Positions 31,869 to 43,200 of a DNA stretch of 64,000 bases are shown piece by piece (positions within the stretch are counted from its first letter, which is position 1; each line of letters starts with the position of its first letter). Made by a program: the position numbers and the translations under genes. Source of the DNA: Parietaria judaica (lineage: Eukaryota > Streptophyta > Magnoliopsida > Rosales > Urticaceae). Under the pieces are notes generated by a model. That model worked only from the letters and a program-made list of their open reading frames with translations, was not told the DNA's origin and did not search any database. Location: positions 22,844,001-22,908,000 of the forward strand of contig OX940869.1 of NCBI GenBank assembly GCA_954871525.1, written 5' to 3'.

Positions 31869-33011
31869 CTGGGACTTGGCGCACGTTCGAATTTTATATT
31901 CGATGTCGAATTCGCTTAGTTTGACGGCCTACTTGGTCAGCCGTCCCGACTGATTTGGGCTATGGAGGATTACCCTTAAGGGTTGAGTTGTCATTACCAA
32001 GATGGTATGAGACTGGAAATAGGGCCGGAGTTTTCGCGCTGAGGTTATCATAGCCAAAGCTAACTTTTCCATGGCGGGATATCTTGTTTCTGCGTCCTTC
32101 AGCGATTTGCTAACGTAGAAAATTGGTCTTTGTTCGCCCCTATCTTCCCGAACGATTACGCCGCTGACGGCCGAGAGGGATACTGCCAGGTATAGCAGTA
32201 GGGATTCTCCCGTAATCGGTCGAGACAGTATCGGTGGCGTTGATAGGTACCTTTTCAGGTCTTGGAATGCTTTTTCGCACTCTTCGGTCCATTCAAACTT
32301 TTTGTTGCCCCTCAGGATCTTGTAGAAAGGCAAGCATTTGTCCGTAGACCTCGAGATGAACCGATTAAGAGCCGCTATCCTTCCGGTCAATCTCTGCGTT
32401 TCTCGAACAGTCCTTGGGGAGGGCATGTTCAGGAGAGCTTTGATTTGATCCGGGTTGGCCTCTATTCCTCGTTGGGTTACTCCGAAAGTGCACTTAGCGG
32501 GGTTGAGCTTCATTTGGTACTTTCGAAGTATCGCAAAGCACTCTTTCAGGTGGGACACGTGGTCCGTGGGCTTAGTGGATTTTACAAGCATATCATCGAT
32601 ATAGACTTCCATTGTTTTTCCGAGTTGTTCGGCAAACATTTGGTTGACTAAACGTTGATAGGTTGCCCCCGCATTCTTGAGTCCAAAGGGCATTACCTTA
32701 TAGTAGTAAATTCCTCGGTCTGTTATGAATGCGGTCTTACCTTATAGTAGGCTCGGGTCCACGTTGAGGCGATGGGCGGTTATGCTCGGATCGATTCCCG
32801 GCATGTCTTCGTGGGACCACGCGAAACAATCGTGGTTCCTTGAGAGGAATTTGATTAGTTTTTTTCTGACGTCATTGTCCAAGTTGACCCCAATTCCCAC
32901 TTTGTGATCGGGATTTTGTGGATCGATCTGGACCTGGTGCGTCATTTCCAAATCTGGGCCCTCGTTGTTGTTGACCCTTTCTTGGGCTGAATCTTTTTCC
33001 CCTACCGACAT
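31869..33011 (-). pseudogene. Element B reverse transcriptase and RNase H, with palm deletion
   Basis: The first part (33011-32742) has the pre-RT linker with CFAWSHEDMPGIDPSI. It then jumps to GKTAFITDRG and continues MPFGLKNAGATYQRLVNQM, EVYIDDMLVKS (the catalytic YIDD), the thumb, and RNase H ending near 31929. Compared with element C about 110 residues of the RT fingers and palm are missing. A second small gap of about 10 residues removes SGKFLG after KCTF. A Trp-to-stop change near 31927 separates it from the second RNase H. The larger gap lies beside a 14-bp direct repeat. Confidence 0.9.
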
Positions 33012-33017
33012 TAATTG

Positions 33018-35663
33018 CTATTGGTCGGTTTTTGGTGCCTTCGCCCTTGTCTGAGGCGTGTGTGACATTCGAAAAGATGTCATGTAACAGATCCGGGCTT
33101 GTTTTTGGTTGCCTTTCACTTCCATGATTTTCCCATCCTCCCTTGGGAAGCGAATGGTTTGGTGGTAGGTAGATGGCACAACTTTCATCAAATGAATCCA
33201 CGGTCTTCCGAGGATCATGTTGTAGGCCGTGGGACAATCTAGCACCAGGAAGTTTTTTATCTTGCCTACTCCGCAGGCAACGATCGACAATCTAACTGTC
33301 CCCAAGGTGTCATCAATCCCCATCTTGCGTAAACATGATAGGAATATGACGTCTTGGGGACAGTTAGATTGTCGATCTAACGTCCCTCTGACTGGTTTCA
33401 ATGGTGATAGGATTGATGACACCGTTTCACCATTGAAACCAGTCAGAGGGACGTTCCCTCTATTGATTTCCGTGTCATCAATCCCCATCTTGCGTAAACA
33501 TGATAGGAATATGACGTCTACCGAGCTTCCATTGTCGACAAGAATTCTTTCGGTCGCATAGCCGGAGACTAGAAGGGTGATGACTAGGGCGTCATCATGG
33601 GGTCCGACCAATGTCGAGGCCTCACTGTCTTTAAAGGTGATCTCGTAGTCGGGCTCCTTCCGCGGGAAAGCCATCGGACCAGCCTTCAATCTTCTTTGAT
33701 GGGATTTAATGGAGTTGATCGAGTTTCCATAGAACTGCGACCCTCCAACTATGGTGTAGATTCTTCCGATGGCTTCTTCGGTCACCGGTTCCTCTACGTC
33801 TTCCGACTCCTGGTCGGCCTGTTCTTCCAGCATGAGGACTTTGCCTCGTTTGTTCAGGGAAGCGTTGCTGCTCCTGGTCGTATGCTTCTGCTCGGGCTTG
33901 GTATCGCTGCCCTGACCGATACTGGGCTGTTGTGCCAGCTCGGTGCGTTCGCCTTCCGACCTAAAAAAGTCCAAAGGGAGATCCCCGAGCTCGCCTCTAA
34001 GGTACTTGTCTGCGAGACGGGCTCGTAAGACCATGCAATTTCTGGTATGGTGCCTGTACCTTTGGTGAAATTTGCACCAGGCACTCATGTCCCTATTGTT
34101 GGATACCATGTCACCGGTGCTCATGTACAGCTCTCCTTGCTCGTCGGCTTCGGTTTCTTCCTCGGCCCCTGAGCTCAGATTGTAGACTGGATTTTGGGGG
34201 TGTGCTCTTCCCCCAGGTTGGGATATTCCGTGCTGGAAATTCCTATGCTGAGGATTAGATCCCCTGGTGGGAACGTGGTTCCTAGAGCCCTTGAACGGGG
34301 GCGTCTGCCCGTTCCTCGATTGAGGCGGGTGCGCTCCGGGCCTTGGTATATTTGAGGATGATTCGAATTTCCTCTTCAGGGCCTCGTGCTCCTCATCGTG
34401 CTTGATCCAATTGGATGCGCGGTGAATCACGTCCTCTATCGAGGTGTACCGATTGACCAGTATGTCGGTCTTGAACCTAGAATCATACCACAAACCGCTG
34501 GTAAGGGCGGCTATGGCCGTTTCATCTGCTAATCCGTTGATTCAGACCATTTTGGCCTTGAACCTCGTCATGAAGTCCCTGAGTGGCTCGTTTGCCCTTT
34601 GCTGTAGAGCGTATAGGTTGGCTACGGTAGTCTCTGTTTCCATAAACATGGAAAAGTGTTTGAGAAACACCATGGTCAATTGGTCGAAACTATCGATCGA
34701 TCTTGGTTCTAACTTGGAGAACCAATCCATTGCTGCCCCTGTGAGGTTCTCAGCAAAATACTGGCACCTTCCGGCGTCCAGCTCGTGGGCATCAAGGTTA
34801 GCCCGTCCCATTGCAATTCGGAACGCCCTTAGGTGTACCTTTGGGTCAATGGTTCCGTCGTACTTGGGCAGGTGAATCTGCCCGCCATGCCTCAACCGAG
34901 TGTCGGTGATAGCGGCCGAGAATGGGGTTCTCATTGCTTCTTCGACCAGGCGCTCGATTTCGGGAGCGGCAGATACTGCTCGGTGTACTCGGGAATCCAC
35001 CTTGGTGAGTCTCTCCCCCATTCGCTTCATGGTGCGTTTGAGATCTTCGAGCTCGGAATTGTTTTGAGAGGGCTCTATTTGAAGATACGGGCCTGTTCGG
35101 CCCCCTTCTGAACCCTGGGGGTCGTGGCTTGTAGGCCCGTGAGGCGCGAGGTAGTTCGAGTTCTCTGCCCGAGATGGGCTCGAGAGTCGAATACCTGATG
35201 GGCGATTGCGAGATTGCTGGTAGGGAGTGTTCTGCCCGGGACCGGGCTGACCGGTACCGAAGGCAGGAATCCGGAACCGAGGGGTGCCATTGCGAGGCGG
35301 TGAAGGCAGCGCGCCCTGGGTTGAGTCCCTCGGCTGAGGTGGCGTACTCGGGCGCGGTCCTCCTGGGAGGGGTGGCTGGTTGGTTCTCTGAGCTCGGGGA
35401 TCGTTGGGGTCCAGGAAGTCAAAATGGACCGCATTAACCCTCTCGTGATTCCTTTGCCCAGAGGTTTGCCCGGGTTCATTTGCAGAGTATGGCCTCTGCT
35501 CGAGCCGGGTCTGGCCGCTCATGAGGACCTCAATCTGCCATTTGAGTTCGGCATTTTCAGCAGCCCTTTCTTGGAGCTGGGTTCTCAGATTCTGCTCTTC
35601 GGTACTCTGGTCGGGAGTTATCTCTACCAGAGTATCGGGGGCAGGATCCTCGTTCGCACTCAT
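33018..35663 (-). pseudogene. Element B gag-protease
   Basis: One long minus-strand frame is broken by a single in-frame stop at about 34540. From the start at 35663 (MSANEDPAPDTLVEI) there is a charged helical and Pro-rich N-terminus. The capsid region follows (LPKYDGTIDPKVHLRAFRI, WFSKLEPRSI, MVFLKHFSMF), then a His/Cys segment (CKFHQRYRHHTRNC), then the protease with ILVDNGSSVDVIF. The protease is disrupted by an inserted, partly inverted duplication at 33282-33519. After this, GVGKIKNFLVLDCPTAYNMILGRPW restores the usual order. Confidence 0.9.
33282..33519. repeat. Fold-back rearrangement in the protease of element B
   Basis: There are two perfect inverted repeats, 25 bp (33282-33306 with 33353-33377) and 29 bp (33379-33407 with 33427-33455). 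There is one perfect 48-bp direct repeat (33307-33354 and 33472-33519) and a 13-bp inverted piece of it at 33410-33422. Confidence 0.9.
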
Positions 35664-35707
35664 AGTCGTCGAAGTATGACAGAGTTAGCGAGATCAAATT
35701 TTCCCAC

Positions 35708-35721
35708 AGACGGCGCCAAAC
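35708..35721 (-). other. Primer-binding site of element B
   Basis: The minus strand reads GTTTGGCGCCGTCTGTGGG just inside the right LTR, a TGGCGCC-type gypsy primer site. Confidence 0.65.
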
Positions 35722-36707
35722 TGATGATGTGTTTTCGCACACCAACAGTCGCGTGAATTGTGAATGGGATTTCGATTTGATATTGCTGAATTTTGTGGAT
35801 TCTGACCTCCACGTCGTCAATACTTTAGACGGTGACAAAAAACAAAGATGAAAAGAATAAGATTAGAACACCGAGGTTTTTTAGAGAGGTTCGTCCCAAT
35901 GCGGTAGTTTACTACGTCCTCTGTACGTTTATTGCTTTTTGAAAGGCGATCAACCGAAACCACAAGCCAATTTCTGGTAGATATAAAGTAAAAGATGAAA
36001 AGCTCTGGAAAATACAAATCTCTTTATTCTCTCAGAGTCAATGCTTGCGTGTGTATGATGGGGTCGTCTTCTTGCTTTTATAGGCTCCTAGTTTCTGCCC
36101 GTTGAGAGTGTACGTTGATGATGGCTTCGAGTTTGGAGCTTGGTTTGTTGTCGAGCTGACACGTAGGCCACGTTCTGAGAGATTTACGTAGTGGTGGACT
36201 TTGACTTGTCGTCTTAGGATTTGAATTTAGATCGTGGCGATTTTCCTGGTCGGGCCTTGAGGGTTTGAATTGAGGTGGTTGACTTGGTCTTCCCGTGTTC
36301 GGATGTTTCGCATGCTTCTGCTCGGATCCCTTTGTCGACAATCTCTGCCCGGGATGAGCTTTTGGGTTCTTCAGGTCGGTTAATTTGTTTGATGTTCGGA
36401 TTTTGACAAGTGTTGGTTGTCTTGAAGTAGGATCTTCGAGTTCAGCTCGGGGTTTCTTTCCTCGGAAGGCTTTGCTCGGATTCCCTTTAGGCATTCTCTG
36501 CTCGTGGTGAACTTCTTGCCTCGTGGGTTCTTTGGTTCTGTTCGGACCAGAACATGGTCAAATGTTCATTTGGGCCTCTGGGCTTCGTGGTTTATAAGCC
36601 CATTTTGCATAAATATTCAATTATATTCATGACTTAATTAATTTGAACCATTAATTTAATTAATGATCACATAATTCCTATTTAAGGAACGAATTTGCAC
36701 ATCAACA
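35722..36707 (-). repeat. Right LTR of element B (5' LTR)
   Basis: 986 bp and nearly identical to the left LTR. Confidence 0.95.
36076..36082 (-). promoter_or_regulatory. TATA box of the element B genomic promoter
   Basis: The minus strand reads CCTATAAAAGC. It drives, by position, the gag-pol RNA that would run antisense through the plus-strand gene at 26015-28956. Confidence 0.55.
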
Positions 36708-37657
36708 CGTGAAAGCGTCGTTAGCTACGCAATTCCAAATGAAGGATATGGGAGAAGCCATCTATGTTCTTAGGATCCATATCTTTATGGATCGCAATAT
36801 CAGGCTTCTGGACTTATCGCATGCAGCCTACATTGATAAGGTGCTTGAACGTTTTGCAATGGTAAACTCCAAGGGAGGTAATTTACCGACTAGACATGGA
36901 GTATTCATCATAGGAAACAATGCCCAACTTCTCTGGAAGAGCAAGACGCGATGAGGCGCGTACCCTATGCTTCAGCAGTGGGAAGTCTGATGTACGCTAT
37001 GCGGTGTACTAGGCCAGACATCTGTTACGCTGTGAGAATTGTTAGCAGGTACCAATCCAACCCTGGTATGGCTCACAAGACAGCAGTGAAGAACATTCTC
37101 AAGTATCTTCGGAGAACGAGAGACTATATGTTAATGTTTTCAGGATCAGAACTGAATCCACTAGGATACACTGACCCAGACTTTATGTATGACAGAGACG
37201 CGAGAAAATCAACGTCCGGAGCAGTGTTCACCCTTGCTGGTGGAGCGATATTTTGGAGAAGCGTTAAGCAATCCTGTATCGCAGATTCCACAATGGAAGC
37301 TGAATATGTTGCAGCCTGTGAGGCAGCCAAAGAATCAGTTTGGCTAAAGAATTTCTACATAGAGCTGGGAGTAGTTCCAGATGTAGATGGGCCCCTAACG
37401 ATGTACTGTGACAACACTGGCGCGGTGGAAAATTCTAAAGAGCCCAGAGACATAACAAGGCAAAACATATAGAACACAAATACCATCTTATTAGAGAGAT
37501 AGTATGTTGCGGCGACGTAAGGGTTGTGAAAATAGCTTCGGGAGACAATCTGGCTGATCCATTCACCAAGATGTTGCCAGAGAAAATATTCAGGAGGCAT
37601 CTGGAGAGTATGGGTCTGAAAGATATGGAACATCTTCTTTACGTACAAGTGGGAGAT
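36708..37657 (+). pseudogene. copia-1 RT end and RNase H, right part
   Basis: Continues the RT broken at 24222: KASLATQFQMKDMGEAIYVLRIHIF, then YIDKVLERFAM. A frameshift near 36952 leads into RNase H with YASAVGSLMYAMRCTRPDICYAV, GYTDPDF, STSGAVFTLAGGAIFW, STMEAEYVAACEA and CDNTGAVE. Another shift near 37470 leads to the C-terminus, DNLADPFTKMLPEK...HLESMGLKDM. The RNase H acidic residues (D, E, D) are visible. The sequence ends at a copia polypurine tract. Confidence 0.92.
37649..37657 (+). other. Polypurine tract of copia-1
   Basis: GTGGGAGAT directly precedes the TGTTGG start of the 3' LTR, the usual copia arrangement. Confidence 0.85.
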
Positions 37658-37719
37658 TGTTGGACCTGTTTTCTTAAACAAGCTGTCTTTTCCCTAATTG
37701 TAAAAGATTTTTTTTTACC
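37658..37719 (+). repeat. 3' LTR of copia-1, first 62 bp only
   Basis: TGTTGGACCTG through TCCCTAATTGTAAAAG matches the start of the LTR at 18028. It is then cut by element C, and its continuation does not occur on the far side of C. Confidence 0.85.
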
Positions 37720-38551
37720 TGGTTTCCCACCTCAAACAGTCAGTGTGACTTGTGAGTGTATGATATTTGTTGAGATAAGATATTGTGGAATTTGATCTCT
37801 CGCGTTGCAAGCTCTCAATTACTCTATACGTATATGTATATATATATATATTAAAGCAATATAAATGAGACGAGGAGTTTTTTTATAAAGATTCGTCCCA
37901 AGGCGGTAGTTGACTACGTCCTCTATTAGTTTATTGCGATAATGAACATGAACGGATAGCTACAGACAACAAATCACATCTCAAGAAAGAGAAGAAAGGG
38001 AAAGTGTGAAAGAAATACAAGGAAATCTCTAAGTAGACAAAAATGCCGGGTAGAAATTTCTCGATATGTTCTCTCAGGGTTGCGTGTGTCGATCTGAGGT
38101 TGAGCTTAGTATTTATAGACTTCAATTCTTCCTGTTGGACTTCCAGGAATCGTGGAGTCGTTCTGACCGGGCTGACTGGCTCGTCTTTATGACGTGTGTC
38201 CCACGATTGCGTATCCTACGCCGAGCTAGATTCTTGACCAAATATATCCGTTGGAGACTTGACTCTGTGTTCCTGATCTTCAACTCAATTTGAATTGAGG
38301 AGGCCGGCTAGGAAATATGATGGTTCTGCCATTCTTCTCCTTGGCAACGGATAACTTTTGGGTTTTGGGCCGGATAGCTTCATGTTCATTGGGCCTTGCC
38401 TTTCTCGTATGTCCTGATGGGCTTTTCAAGTGGGCCTTTATGAATAATTTTTTATCCTTTAAAGCCTTTTATTATTTGATCATAAATTTAATTAATTCAC
38501 AACTTTGTACTACATGTCGTATTTAAATAACGACGAATTTGTACATCAACA
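37720..38551 (-). repeat. Left (3') LTR of element C
   Basis: It ends ACATCAACA as in B and shares the block GTAGTTGACTACGTCCTCT. An element-sense TATA box (TATAAATA) is at 38117-38110. The start at 37720 is inferred from alignment with B. Confidence 0.8.
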
Positions 38552-38566
38552 ATTGGTCCCCTACTA
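38552..38566 (-). other. Polypurine tract of element C
   Basis: The minus strand reads TAGTAGGGGACCAAT immediately before the 3' LTR. Confidence 0.7.
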
Positions 38567-38948
38567 TAAAAAATACGAAGTATATTTTATAGCATAATCT
38601 CGATGAAATCATGTAAAATTCGTGCCGAATAGAATTAATAAAATCTGTGAGTTTCGCCGCAAATTTATATAATCCGGACAGGATTTTGAATTATTTCGAG
38701 AATAAATGGGACTGATAGAACATTCGAAGCTATAATCGTCGCTTCGAGTTTTGGGTGGGAACAGTTATGACACGTGTTCCAATTTGTGGAGTTCCAAGGG
38801 AATAAACTCTTCTCATTCTCCAGACACACAGCTGTCACACTGACCCTGCTGACGTGTTTGCGGAGAGCCCGTTGATCTCAACTGTAGGATGAGGTTTGCT
38901 GAAGTTTTCGAGGAAAGCCTAACCGTAGGATCAGTGACAGTTCTCGAG

Positions 38949-39025
38949 TATAAATACTCGAGCGTTTATCATTAATGAACAATTCTTTTCGATCCTATCC
39001 GGCCCACGATCCCACAAAGGTAACC
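38949..39025 (+). promoter_or_regulatory. Putative antisense-gene promoter and leader splice donor (element C)
   Basis: TATAAATA at 38949-38956 lies in a CTCGAG-flanked inverted context. AAAG|GTAACC (GT at 39020) follows 71 bp after the TATA start. Pyrimidine-rich leader sequence continues to the ATG at 39362. Confidence 0.55.
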
Positions 39026-39361
39026 GCTCTATCTCTCTCTTCTATTTATACCCTACTTTACATTCGAATTCCATTTTCGAAATTTTTAGAGAGATAAACC
39101 AAGGTTGTATAGAGAGAGAAGCTCTGCAACTCGTGTGCTTCTTCATCCTCTTCGTTGTTTGGCTCTGTGTCTAGGGTGTCTTCCAGGTTCTGCTTTTCTT
39201 CTTTGTTCTTCTTTTCGAACTTGTCTGTGAAGGTTTTTCTAGGATTTAAAATAGGATTTTGATCTAGAGTCTTACTCGGTTTTTCTGGGATTTTTCTTGG
39301 AGGTTTTCTGGCTTTCCTGTTTGTCTAGGGAATTTCCGGGTTTTTATAGTCCTTTAAGAAA

Positions 39362-40860
39362 ATGGGTCCTAAAAAGATCGTAGATGAATGGGAAATGGAG
39401 TTTTTGGCAAAAGATTCTCCTAAGTCAATATTGAAATCTAAAGATCTTTCTAAGATCCGGGCAAGATATAACATTCTGGAATCGATTCCACTTAGACTCC
39501 CGGGTCCGTATGAACACGCGGACGAGCAAAATGTCGACGGATGGGTCTGTGTGTACGAGAGGTTCTTTTAGTCCGGGGGCTTACGTTTCCTATTCCTGGA
39601 ATTATCCTTAGATACATTTCTCACGTAGGGATTTCTACAGGGCTGTTTAGCCCTCATTTTTATAGGGTTTTGATGACCTTTCTTGTCTGGGCCCATGAGT
39701 GTTTGCACGTGCTTACACTCGAGGACCTGTTGACGGGTTTTGTCATTAAGACCAATAATAAAGCTAAGGGTAGGTTTTTCCTCTCCGTCAAGGAGGGTGA
39801 AGTCTTGGCGGGTCTTCCTAAGAAGGATAGCAAATGGACCCACAAGTACTTCTTCTTCCAAGCCGGCCAGGAGATACTTGGGGCCTGGCCGTCCTATAAA
39901 AACGAATGGGTCCACGAGATAGGTCAGGATCCGGGTAGGAGTTTTAGGTTTCTATTTGGGTTTATATTTGCCTTTTCTAATTTTTCATCTCTTTTGGTGA
40001 AGCTGAGGATCTTGAGAAGCCCAAGTATCTGCCTATCACGAACGAGTGGAGGGTGCTGAAGAAGAGGCTATTTCCTAACGGTCTAGAGTTTTGCTCGTCG
40101 TTTACACGGCACAGATTCAAATCCGTCTGAGTTTGGCACGAGGAGGACGATGAAGAATTTATCCAATACGACAATATTGCAATCTTCCGGGTGAGATTCT
40201 TTTCGGGGTTTGGAGTTTAGGATTTCCTTTCAATTTTGGAATTTTTTACTAAGTATGGATGTCTTGTTTTGTAAAAGAGATGGAAGCTGCTCGTCCTAAA
40301 GGAGCGAGCCTTCGCATGAAGAGGAAGATCGCCGAACAGGCCGGGGTATCCAGTTCGGCGCCTCGGCTGACGAAGAAGGTTACAACCAGCATGGCTGTGG
40401 CCATTGAAGGAGTTGCCCATCAGCAGACGGAGAGGAGGGTCGATGTTCCTTCCATTAAGGTTACCTCAAAGGTGACCCGAGTAAAGGATGTTGTCGAGTT
40501 ATCCGACGACGGAGAAAGTACGCCGGAGGCCCCGCTTTTGACGAGGGTTGCCGAAGATAAGAGCATTCCTCCTCCCGCTCCTACCCGTCCTATAAAGGAC
40601 GTGAATTTTCCCCTTTAGGTCGTAGTCCGTCCTTAGAAAGAGGTGAAGGCAGCGGCAAAGCGCCCAAGGGATGGGGGCGATTCGGAAGCTCGGAAGAAGG
40701 CGAGGAGCGATGCTGCTCAGAAAGAAGTCCTTAAGGCCTCAGAAAAGGCCAAAGGAAAGGAGCCTCATCGAGAGGTCGATCGCTCCAGGGAACCTCCCCG
40801 GGGCAGGTCTTGAGAGAGGCCGGGGTCGTGGACGGCGTTGAGGCTGACACCTACGCCAGT
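39362..40860 (+). pseudogene. Antisense extra ORF of element C (decayed, coiled-coil exon missing)
   Basis: It starts at ATG 39362 (MGPKKIVDEWEMEFL). A stop and frameshift occur near 39570, where element B reads ERYFQDCGLRF. It then continues with LTFPIPGIILRYISHVG, FSPHFYRVLMTFLVW and GRFFLSVKEG, the PF04195-like block. Candidate introns begin near 39933 (GTAGGA) and 40190 (GTGAGA), but the acceptors are weak. A Lys/Arg-rich exon (40279-40616, MEAARPKGASLRMKRK) and further basic sequence run to about 40860. Sequence equivalent to the coiled-coil exon of B is absent. Confidence 0.65.
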
Positions 40861-41660
40861 CCGGAAGTCATTTTTTTTTTTTGAATAAGGCCTAAGGCCA
40901 AGACAATTCCTATGGGCAACTCTACGGAGGCTTGGACCCTTTTTTTTCGTAAGGTTTTGATTTGGATCTACCCGTGGCTAGGGCATTTTCTTACTCTGGT
41001 ATTTATTTTTTTATGGTTATAATACTTCATTTCTCGATAAATCTTTCTAAAGCTTTTCTAGATAAGGATAATATTTTTACTAACTTAATCTTGATTCATT
41101 TCTCCTTATGCTAAACTGAGGCAACTTATAGATATCTTATTCGTCTAAAACGGACTTAAACTTACGATTTGATGGCTAAGCTAAAACTTGCTATTTTTTA
41201 GACTAATATATATACAATAAATTCAATAACCTTTGAAAAAGATTTGAGGGGTTGTTCACCTTATCGTCGGGATGGACTCGTTGTCTTGGTTGTTAGTCAT
41301 TCTTGCCCGTCCTTCTAGTCGTTTGTAGGTTTCACTCCTGAAATAATTGTTTGTAGAGTTGGGTCTGTTACAAGATTAGGCTTGTTGCCTTAGAGAATGG
41401 GTCTGTTACCCGGTTAGGCTTGTTGCCTTATAGAGTGGGTCTGTTACCCGGTTAGGCTTGTGGCCTTAGAGAGTGAGTCTGTTACCCGGTTAGGCTTGTT
41501 GCCTTAGAGAGTGGATCTGTTACCTGGTTAGGCTTGTTGCCTTGAAGAGAAAAGTAAGAGAACATTTTTACCTTGATAAAGTCGATTATTCATTTTTGTA
41601 CAGTATAGTGGTAGATCAGACTTAGTTGGGAATTTTTTATTGAGACTGTGCCCATTTTTA
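40861..41660. repeat. 3' region of element C with a 38-bp tandem repeat
   Basis: GTCTGTTAC starts recur at 41363, 41401, 41439, 41477 and 41515, exactly 38 bp apart, with a core GGTTAGGCTTGTTGCC. The rest is AT-rich and non-coding. Confidence 0.88.
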
Positions 41661-41666
41661 AGCAGG

Positions 41667-41712
41667 CTGCCTACGTACCTCGTATTTGGGGAACAAGTCA
41701 TTACGTAGTTCA
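41667..41712 (-). other. Conserved hairpin 3' of pol (element C)
   Basis: CTACGTA (41671-41677) can pair with TACGTAG (41702-41708), with a weaker inner CCTC/GGGG stem. It starts 22 nt beyond the pol stop, as in element B. Confidence 0.6.
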
Positions 41713-41733
41713 TGGGAGAACGAGTAGGTCGGG

Positions 41734-42870
41734 TTAGGCGTAGTATTTCCTTAAGTGCATGGCTTTCCAACTCTGTAAGACCCTTATTCTTTCCGGGGTT
41801 GCTAGTCGGTACACTCCTGATTTTACTATTTCCGTGACGATATAATGTCCTTCCCAGTTAGCCCTGAGTTTTCCTGTGTTTAGCTCGGCGGTGTTCTGGA
41901 AAACTTTTCTGAGGACCAGCTCTCCCACAATGAATTTTCGACGTCTGACCTTTGAATTATAATACCTTGCTATAAAATTTTGATAGTTGGTTATCCTTAT
42001 CAAAGCTTGTTCTCATCTTTCGTCGACGTGGTTGAGTTGGCCTTCCGTCATTAAGATCTGCATTCAAAGGGGCATGTTCCCTTCGAAGGCTGGGTGTCTC
42101 TATCTCGGCTGGTATTACGTCTTCGGTTCCATATACTATTGAGAATGGAGTTTCCCCGGTGGCCTTACGCGCGGTAGTTCTATAGGACCATAGAACTCTT
42201 ATGAGCTCATCGGCCCATTGTCCCTTTTTGGTGTCTTACCATTTCTTGATTCCATCCACAATAACCCAATTGGCTACCTCGGCTTGGCCGTTGCCTTGAG
42301 GATACCTCAGAGTGGATGTGTTCAAGGATATTTTCCAATTAATGCAGAAGTTTTGGAATATCATGGAAATGAATTGGGGTCCGTTATCCGCGATTATTTC
42401 CTTTGGGAGGACGAAAGGACTGATGGTGTTTTTCCATACAAAATGTTCTACATCGACATCTTTCATGTTCGCGTACGCCTTGGCCTTTACCCATATAGAG
42501 AAGTAGTCTGTTACAACGAGTACGAATCTTTTCCTGGCCGGGGCAAGGGGAAAGGTCTGATAATATTCAAGGACCATTTCATGAATGGATAAGGGACGAA
42601 AACTAACAAAAGTTGCTCTGGTGGCCGGTGTATAGATGGGGAGTGTCTTTGAGATTTATCACATTTTCTGGCATAGGCTTCTCCATCTGCCAATATTGTG
42701 ATCCAGGAGAAACAATGTCTCTTTGCTTTATTTGCTAAATATCTTCCTCCGGAATGATTGCCATATTCCCCATCGTGTATCTCGCGAAGTATAATTTGAG
42801 CTTCGGCTTTCCCTAAGCATCTTAGGTATGGCCCGCTATAGCTGCGCTTGTATAGTTTCCCACCGATCAT
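41734..42870 (-). pseudogene. Element C integrase (decayed)
   Basis: The zinc region reads DGEYGNHSGG and KCDKSQRH, where element B has DGECGNHSGG and RCDKCQRH, so a Cys of the final pair is lost. In the core the first catalytic Asp is replaced (WSLNIIRPF, against WSMDILGPF in B). The second Asp (IIADNGPQF) and the GNGQAEVAN Glu remain. The C-terminal GHYIVTEIVKSGVYRL ends at 41734. Frameshifts separate the parts. It is inactive. Confidence 0.88.
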
Positions 42871-43200
42871 ACAGAATCTGGCTCTTTGGATCCGATGTTT
42901 CCTAGCCCTATGCTTATCTTGGGGTTTGGTTCCGGTTAGAATATAACTGATGATTGGAGTTCTCCAGTCATCCTCTTCTGTTCGGATGGTGCAAACTTCG
43001 CGTGTTACATTGGGTTCATCTATTGATTCGATCGGGATTATCCTTTTTACTTCGGGGTCTTAGGTTGAAGCTAATCCAGCCAATGCGTCTGCCAATGTGT
43101 TCTCACTTCTCGGTATTTGGACTACCTCGGCGTGATCAAATTGCCTGATTAAGTCTTTTACTAACGCGAGGTGTTTTTCCATCCGATCATCTCGAGTGGC

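Larger units (their letters stand above)
24223..36707 (-). mobile_element. Ty3/gypsy LTR retrotransposon, Tat lineage (element B)
   Basis: Two LTRs of 986 bp each (24223-25208 and 35722-36707), with about 13 mismatches and no indels that I could count, flank a 10.5-kb interior. The target duplications CCTGA (24218-24222) and CGTGA (36708-36712) differ by one base. The element interrupts the copia-1 RT between the YVDD region and KASLATQFQMKDMG. Gag-pol reads on the minus strand, with a spliced antisense gene on the plus strand. The RT palm is partly deleted and several single-base stops are present, so the copy is young but defective. Confidence 0.95.

Noticed and set aside
35557..36017. Small minus-strand ORFs spanning the inner edge of the right LTR of B, and the 66- and 138-residue frames in both B LTRs
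   Set aside because: Identical frames occur in both LTRs simply because LTRs are identical. They cross promoter and polyadenylation sequence and show no protein family.
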